64,000 nt of DNA from contig CM046303.1 of NCBI GenBank assembly GCA_025267735.1, forward strand, positions 56,003,403-56,067,402, written 5' to 3'. The notes under the pieces are model-generated. The model did no database searches. It was not told where the DNA came from and worked only from the letters and a program-made list of their open reading frames with translations. This DNA comes from Mactra quadrangularis (taxonomy: Eukaryota; Mollusca; Bivalvia; Venerida; Mactridae). A program made the position numbers and the translations under genes. Below are positions 57,901 to 64,000 of the stretch, one piece after another (positions within the stretch are counted from its first letter, which is position 1; every line of letters begins with the position of its first letter).

Positions 57901-58520
57901 CTACTGGTTATAAACATAATGAATTATCTGGCTGTGCTTTATACACAAGTGTTTGTAGTCATTATAAAGTTGAAGTTTTACTGTACCTCTAATCTTTAGA
58001 TATATAGTCATTTAAAACTGAAAAGAATATGTCACTTACTTAGAGAATTTTAATTGCAATGTGATAAAGCATAATAAACAATATGAGTATATTACTTGGA
58101 AATACATAAATGTTATATAACAAAAAGTGCCTAAGTAAAATATTTCATTTGATTTATACGATAAGTAAAATATGTCATTGACAATGTATAAAACAGTAAA
58201 ATTATATATGTACCTAAATAAACAAAAATTCCATTCTTCTAAATCTGCATGGGGTTCCTTTGTGTATTGATCAATGATGCCTCTTTGTGTAGCATTACAG
58301 GTGTTCCAATTAAAAGACAATTTAGTAAAAACCCGATTTTAAAATATTTGTGTACAGACAAAGTCATAAAAATGCGAAATAAAAACAAAAGTTTAACTGT
58401 CGACGCATAACTACGTATGTATTATAGTTTATCTACTTATCCATTGAAACAGTGCTTTGTCTGTCACCTGTGTTTTTTTCTCGCTCCTTTCGAGAGTGGT
58501 GAGATAATGCGAGATTCAAA
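54991..58520. other. Region upstream of CRLF3, no gene recognised
   Basis: AT-rich, with a 27-base tandem repeat near its right side. The last part (about 58,440-58,520) should hold the CRLF3 promoter and 5' UTR; no TATA box is seen there. Confidence 0.4.
57491..57598 (+). repeat. 27-bp tandem repeat, four copies
   Basis: The unit CAGGTGGCAATGAAATATCC + TTATAAA is repeated at 57,491, 57,518, 57,545 and 57,572 with few changes. Copies are contiguous, with no unique spacers. Confidence 0.9.
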
Positions 58521-61500
58521 ATGGACGCCCCCATAACGCAGGTAAGTGCTGATGTTCACAATAAATTGACTTTATTCTGTTTATCCATGGCTAATTACTT
58601 GTTGATGTGTAGTGAAATAAGTGGATCTTTATCTAAGTTATTGTTTAGCTGGATGGAATGGCGCAAATGCCATCGTCTCATACTTAATATTTGATTGAAA
58701 AATTATCATTTCCGTACCCCACCCACCACGGTTAGTCAACATTGAGTCGTTTCTTCATCAGGGCATTTCGGCACGTCTTGTCTTGACACATATGTTATTC
58801 ATGACAACTTATTTTACATTTGTCAGAATGTTCCATTAACTTTCTTAATATTTCTATGCTTATTTGTTTTCTAGCCTGTCCTTGCAAGGATTGTCTACAC
58901 TAGTACACTGTAATCTACAGTTATGGAACTTCCATAACTGGTAACTCTTGTCTCTAGACCCAGAGTCTTGACTAGATCCTAGATCTAGAGTTACGGTACC
59001 TTTACTCTAGCCACTGCCTTTGCAGAACCTGTGTAGAAAGTAAATGTCAGTGAAGTGTGAACATTTTTTTACAATCAGAACTCAACCATGCATGCAAAAA
59101 TTGTCCAGAAAATTTAACTTCCAAAAAAGTAGAAAGGAAAAGAATGTGAAATGGTCTTCATGGGCTATACAGCACATTTCAGACCTGCTATCAACAGGTA
59201 AATCAAATCCAGCTAATGCTTGTGAAAATTCAAGACTACAAGTGTTAGTACTGATTACATACCAATAGTTTCATTGAGCAAGTATCATTGTGACTGATTG
59301 ATCAAAATAAGGTACTAGTCCTAAATATAAGACCCTACTTAACTTTTTTATCATATGGACGTTTTCTGCTATGTAGGATCTTAAAGGATTGTTTCAAATT
59401 CACAGCAAAATTCTTTTTTCAAAAAGTTAATAAATGTGGGTCAAATCAGTACCAATTGATAAATAAAAGTATACTTTTATTTCTTCCACAAAGCAATTAA
59501 TAATATTTAGGTTTTTGGCTTAAGAAAACACTAATTACTTTTTCTACTATCCAGGGTTGTCGCTGCTGTCATCCACTTTGAACTGAATTCATGTCGGTAA
59601 ATTTAGTTGCTCCTATCTTAAACGAATATTTTCTATCTAGAGTAGTCGTTCTTACTACCAACACTGTCAATCTTATTTATGGACGGGTCCAGAAAAGGCT
59701 TTTATTCCCCATATATTTTGTTCAAAATCAATACTTAAAAATACCATGACCCAATTGAAATTCTGATTGCCTCAAGGCGATTATTGTATGGTCATCGGGG
59801 CAAACTGAAAGCACTTGTCAATGAAGGTGTCCAAATGGATTAATTGTCTGGTTAAGGTTAGAAATTGAATTAGTTATACTTTGATCATGTGTATTTTTCA
59901 TTTATTTTTTTATTGGTGTATCATTTTATTGTGAATTTTTCGTATTTAAACCAGTTGAACGTTCAAACCTGAATCAATGTCTGTTTTTTTGTTATGCTTT
60001 TTTGAAGCAATCCGTTAAGATCCTATGTAACAGTAAAATGTCCAAATGATAAAAAAGTTATGTAGGGTCATATTTTTTGGACTAAATATGGTACCTGGTG
60101 TATTTAAAAATCTCCATCTATTTGTAGGCAAAAGGAGCGAAGGATACTACTGATGAGCTTATTCAAAATGTTATTGATACCATTGATAATGCTAGCAATC
60201 AAAAACTTGGCCTTTCTGTACAGCTGAATTTACTACAACAAGCCAAAGAACAGGTAAAACAATTAAATCTTCATTCCATCAATGTTTGTTTCATTTCGCC
60301 AAAAATTCTTCATTGCGTGTTTAAATCATACCATCCCCCAATGCGACAAGTGGTTAGCACAGATCGTTCTGAATGTGCAAATTTAGTTAAAAAATGAGGG
60401 AATGTTATCTCCCCTGTAGTTGATTTGTAGAAGGACCAAAGGGAGGTAACTAGAAAACTAACATTGACACTCAATTCAGTTTGGACAGTGTACAGAAATT
60501 TATCCGCCAAGACTCATGTGATACCTTTAAGTATGAATGTCTTTTCCGTCATTTATTTTGGAATCCACTGTTAAGAATTTAATAGTTCTAAGAAAATACA
60601 AACCTATACAATAAACTGCATGCATTTTATCTTTTAAGTACATTTATCATTGACATTAGATATTGTTATTCAACCAAATAAAATTTACTGCAAAAATCGA
60701 AAAATTTTGCCAATAATTGGAATGCTCTGCTGGCTGCCATTGTGTATAGATTTTATTTCCAACTTTTTGGTGTAAAACTTAAAAAGAGTGTATTATGTAT
60801 TTTTAGGAACATATACTTGTACTAATTACTATTTAACTTTGCTATTATGGTTATGCTCAGTGTAATGTTAATCATTTTATTCATTGACATTAGTTCATTA
60901 TTTTGATAGGTTCAACAAAGTGCAAAAAAAGCATCTGAGGAAATAACTCGACATTTTGATAAGTTACAGAAAACTTTAATTGAATCAATTAACGAGAGAA
61001 AAAATGAATTATTGGAAGAAATAAAGCGTGTCGAAAATATGAATATGGAACCATTGCAAGAATGTGAAGAAATGATCAATGCATCACTAAATGATGCCAC
61101 TACGTGTCTAGAACAAGGTACTAACATAAATTTATAACATGTCTGTGAATTAATGTATAGCCTAACTTTATACAAGTTTGCATTCTCTTAAAGTGTAATG
61201 TTTACTTACAATGTATTGTGCGTGAATATTGACTCTGACCTGACCTTTATGCAAGAATATTCATTACATTGAATATGAATGTAGTATTATTGCTCGATTA
61301 CACAGTGACCGTGAGGATTATGTGTTGAAATTTAACACATCAACATACTTCTATAATTTTACGATTGCTGTCGAAGTGTAGAATAGGCGTGGTATTGACT
61401 TTCGTCGGGATATGTGTAGATAATTATTAGATGTAAATGTGAAAGGTCAGGTCGGGGTTAATATTTATGCACTATATATAAATGGTTGATGTATTACACA

Positions 61501-63727
61501 CAGTACTTCGATTTTATTAGTTTTTTTATTATTTTGGTTGTATTCCTAGACTTACAACTCTTGTTTTATTATACTTAATACAGAGCTCGAATTTAACAAA
61601 AAATTGGACTTGCATTTTTTTGCGAGTTAATTTATTTCAACTCGCAAAATGAGAAAATCACTCGCATTTTTTTCTCAAGATTTCAATAGCAAACGCAGAT
61701 CTATTTCAATAGCCAATGCAGATCTATGTACTATTCATATATTCAATATATAATATGGCACTATATCTAACTATGGATAGAGCAAGGGCATTATTGTAGG
61801 ATAGACAAAGAATATCAAACATGTTTTTTATGGTGAAAATTTAATTGATACTATTGATCTATCTGTCCATTTCAACACTAATTTGAGCCTCATTAGTTAT
61901 AACAGTAAAATATTATTGCATCAATTTCAACTCGCAAAAATTGCGAGTTAGAATAAAAGTTACTCGCTATTTTTAAAATCCTCTCGCTTGTGCGAGTATG
62001 CGAGCTTAAATTCAAGCCCTGCTTAATAACAATATAAAAGAAACTTGTATTATACTCCTTTAGATGATGAGAAATGCTCCAATTACTCTTTAATTGTGAA
62101 GGTGACCTTTTTTTAATCAATGAGCACATACACCTTCAGATTTTCTATGTTATAAAAAGGATTAAACATCAATTAATTGAAAAGTTTTAGCTCATTGAAC
62201 TTGCTTAAATTAGTTTGTTACTTGTGCAAGAATAGTTACCATTGTAAAAACATGTAGGACAGTTGTCAGTCATCGATGAAAGTTTGCAAGTAGTAACCTG
62301 GTTAACAGCTAAATCCATTGATTGAGCCATTCCAGGAATAGTTAGTAGATTGACTGACAGCCATTATATGACCTATACAATGTGTTGTTATGGCATTACA
62401 TCCAAATAAAAAAATGTAAAATTGGGATAAAATGTTTATTGTAATTGTTGTTGTTTGTTTTCCAGGGAGCAGTGTTCTTGCAAATGGTCCTGAAAAGAAT
62501 TTAGATGCTCTCGTCAATTTTAAAGATCTTACTCGAACAAAGGATCTTAATATGTGAGTCTCCTGCTCTTTGATGCAAATACTGAAAAATACTTCAATAA
62601 GTTCAACTTAACTGTGTAGCTGATTCTTTGTGTATAGTCAATTGTGCAGAATTTTTAAAGTATTGTGTATTAGTAAGTGATTATTCTAAAGTGGAATAGT
62701 AGGGTGCTACACACTTCCCCTTTTCTCTCCCTGTCCCTTTTAACCCCTCCCTATGGAGAAATAGTTACTTGGAATAAAACATCAACCCTCTTATGTGTCC
62801 TGCCATATTGTATTCACTGAGTGTATGACATTATTTTTATAAAACGATTTTTGTAAATGGATATTGAATTTATATAAGAATAATAATAAGATGTTTGGAT
62901 AGTTTGTAACCATACCTTTTACCATAGATATAATTGCCAGATTGATTGTCTTAAGTATGAATGCTCATTGTGGAAGAAATTTGTAAAACATCGTTAGATG
63001 AACTATGTTGAATGCATTTCAGTGGTCAGTACAAAACTAGTCTTAACTGCATGTAAATGATAAAGGATGTAGACCAGTTTTGAGCTGATATATCATAGGC
63101 TAATTTTGAACTGGCCTATCAGAATGCATTAGTTCATTTATTTATTTACTGCTGTCTCTTTTCTGTTTTTCAATCACTACAGTGACTTCATTATTCTTTA
63201 TTTTTGCCGTGTTCTGTAAACTTTCATGAATAGATAGCTGCCCGGCTAGCTCAGTTGGTAGCACGCAAGTCTACTGATCGAGGGGTTGTGGGTTCGATTC
63301 CCAGGCGGGGCATACTTTCATCAAGCTTGGTCATAAAATTATTTCTACGACCATTCTCCCTTGTTAGTCACTGACGAAAGTATGCACTTAGTAGTTGGTT
63401 AACAGCCAAATCCTTAGATTTAGCCTTTCCAAGAGGAGTGAGTAGGTTGACTGACCGCCGTTATATGACCTATACAATGTGTTGCTACGGCGTTAAACCC
63501 AACAAAAACAAACAAACAAACATGAATACATACATTTCTTCCATTACAGTTTACCAGAAGTTCCTAACTTAGGAGACGTAGCATTTTTATGTGTAGACTT
63601 TCATGTTGGTTTAACTGATAGAGTACAAGAGTTGATACATATTGAAGGAAAGGTATATGATCGTGCTCCTGTGCAGATATGTGATATTGAAGAAAGACCT
63701 GGAGCTCTTCTAGTCAAGTGGGCGGAG
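58521..63727 (+). CDS. CRLF3: Cytokine receptor-like factor 3 (CRLF3), 5' part, exons 1-5
   Basis: Coding exons 58,521-58,541; 60,128-60,253; 60,910-61,117; 62,466-62,553; 63,550-63,727. All have GT/AG borders and phases 0, 0, 1, 2, 0, giving 207 residues before the window ends. The start ATG has a strong context (CAAAATGG). Residues 8-118 form a heptad-rich coiled coil (ITRHFDKLQKTLIESINERK and following). Residues 149-207 carry LPEVPNLGDV, APVQICDIEERPG and LLVKWAE, which match the CRLF3 pattern leading into its fibronectin type III domain. CRLF3 is a conserved cytoplasmic animal protein; in insects it has been linked to neuroprotective erythropoietin-like signalling. The fibronectin and C-terminal domains lie beyond 63,727. 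No upstream gene shares the promoter in this window. Confidence 0.9.
61581..62021. mobile_element. hAT-like MITE in CRLF3 intron 3
   Basis: The ends CAGAGCTCGAATTTAA and (complement of the right end) CAGGGCTTGAATTTAA form inverted repeats. The interior carries many GCGAGTT and AACTCGC motifs on both arms. A 7-base duplication CTTAATA flanks it (61,574-61,580 and 62,022-62,028). Confidence 0.8.
62254..62417 (+). mobile_element. SINE family 1, 3' part, in CRLF3 intron 3
   Basis: It has CAGTCATCGATGAAAGTTTGC, GTTAACAGCTAAATCCATTG, TATGACCTATACAATGTGTT and an A-rich tail. The tRNA-like head is missing (5' truncated), and the copy sits only 49 bases before exon 4. Confidence 0.75.
63237..63520 (+). 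mobile_element. SINE family 1, full copy, in CRLF3 intron 4
   Basis: Head GCCCGGCTAGCTCAGTTGGT with GTGGGTTCGATTCCCAGGCG (canonical B-box), the body as at 35,716, and the tail GGCGTTAAACCCAACAAAAA followed by (CAAA)n. It is the best-preserved copy of the family in the window, only 29 bases before exon 5. Confidence 0.88.
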
Positions 63728-64000
63728 GTAAATTTGGTACTATTGCATTAACTTTTAAATATGTACTTAGGTAGTACTTTCGGCTGTATTTGTTATGTTA
63801 ATTTTGCTTCAGTCTTCATGAAGATAATTTTTTAGTTTTGAAAATGCATTTTTTTAAAATGAGCAAACTTACTAGAAGACTACATAAGTAGAACTATCTC
63901 AGTTGCTGATTGTTATGTGTAACTAATGCTTCAGTCCCATAAAATCGTGGCTTGTTACGGACCCGTACGTGCAGACAGTCGTAGGCTGTGGGAAGCCTTG
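63728..64000 (+). other. CRLF3 intron 5, partial
   Basis: Begins at the donor GTAAAT after the WAE codons. No further exon is found before the window ends. Confidence 0.6.

Noticed and set aside
63237..63310. Functional tRNA gene
   Set aside because: A- and B-box are present, but the segment continues into a SINE body found at several other sites, and the cloverleaf is not intact.

Overview
This window is animal nuclear DNA, very probably from a bivalve or related mollusc. The evidence is AT-rich sequence, small exons with GT/AG introns, many tRNA-derived SINEs and MITEs, three copies of a secreted gene of the type annotated in molluscs as 'short-chain collagen C4-like', and the 5' half of an animal CRLF3 gene. 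The genus cannot be fixed from the sequence alone. There are no bacterial operons, CRISPR arrays or rRNA genes.

Left third (1-23,200): a cluster of two-exon C4-domain genes embedded in a recent segmental duplication. Unit 1 (about 1,434-9,570) carries gene A on the minus strand. Unit 2 (about 11,384-19,850) carries gene B on the minus strand, almost identical to A. A third, more diverged copy C lies head-to-head with B on the plus strand and is a pseudogene in exon 1. Its first exon is split by a foldback element and by a second insertion flanked by a 10-bp duplication, and it also has a premature stop. Unit 1 keeps only the promoter and first codons of a C-like gene, cut off by a LINE. LINE endonuclease fragments flank unit 1, and the junction with unit 2 holds a truncated Gypsy-like element (one LTR, primer binding site and integrase, with everything between them deleted).

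Middle (23,200-58,500): a repeat-rich region holding one minus-strand gene of three coding exons spread over 20 kb (49,904 down to 29,834). Its deduced 610-residue product has a long Ser/Pro-rich N-terminal region, two membrane segments and three PPxY motifs in its C-terminal tail, so it probably recruits WW-domain proteins such as NEDD4-type ligases. Its 17.4-kb intron holds SINEs of several families, TA-type MITEs and a nested set of hAT-like elements with exact 8-bp target duplications.

Right end (58,521-63,727 and beyond): the first five coding exons of CRLF3 on the plus strand, joined in perfect phase (207 codons). The rest of the gene lies past the window edge. Its introns carry a hAT-like MITE and SINEs.

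The most notable structures are the duplicated and inverted C4 gene cluster, the foldback element built from repeats of a CAAGTCGTTATG-like motif, the palindromic hairpin array between the divergent C4 genes, the nested hAT-like elements, and a MULE-like MITE family seen twice with 9-10 bp target duplications. All comparisons were made by eye from the sequence; no database search was run.
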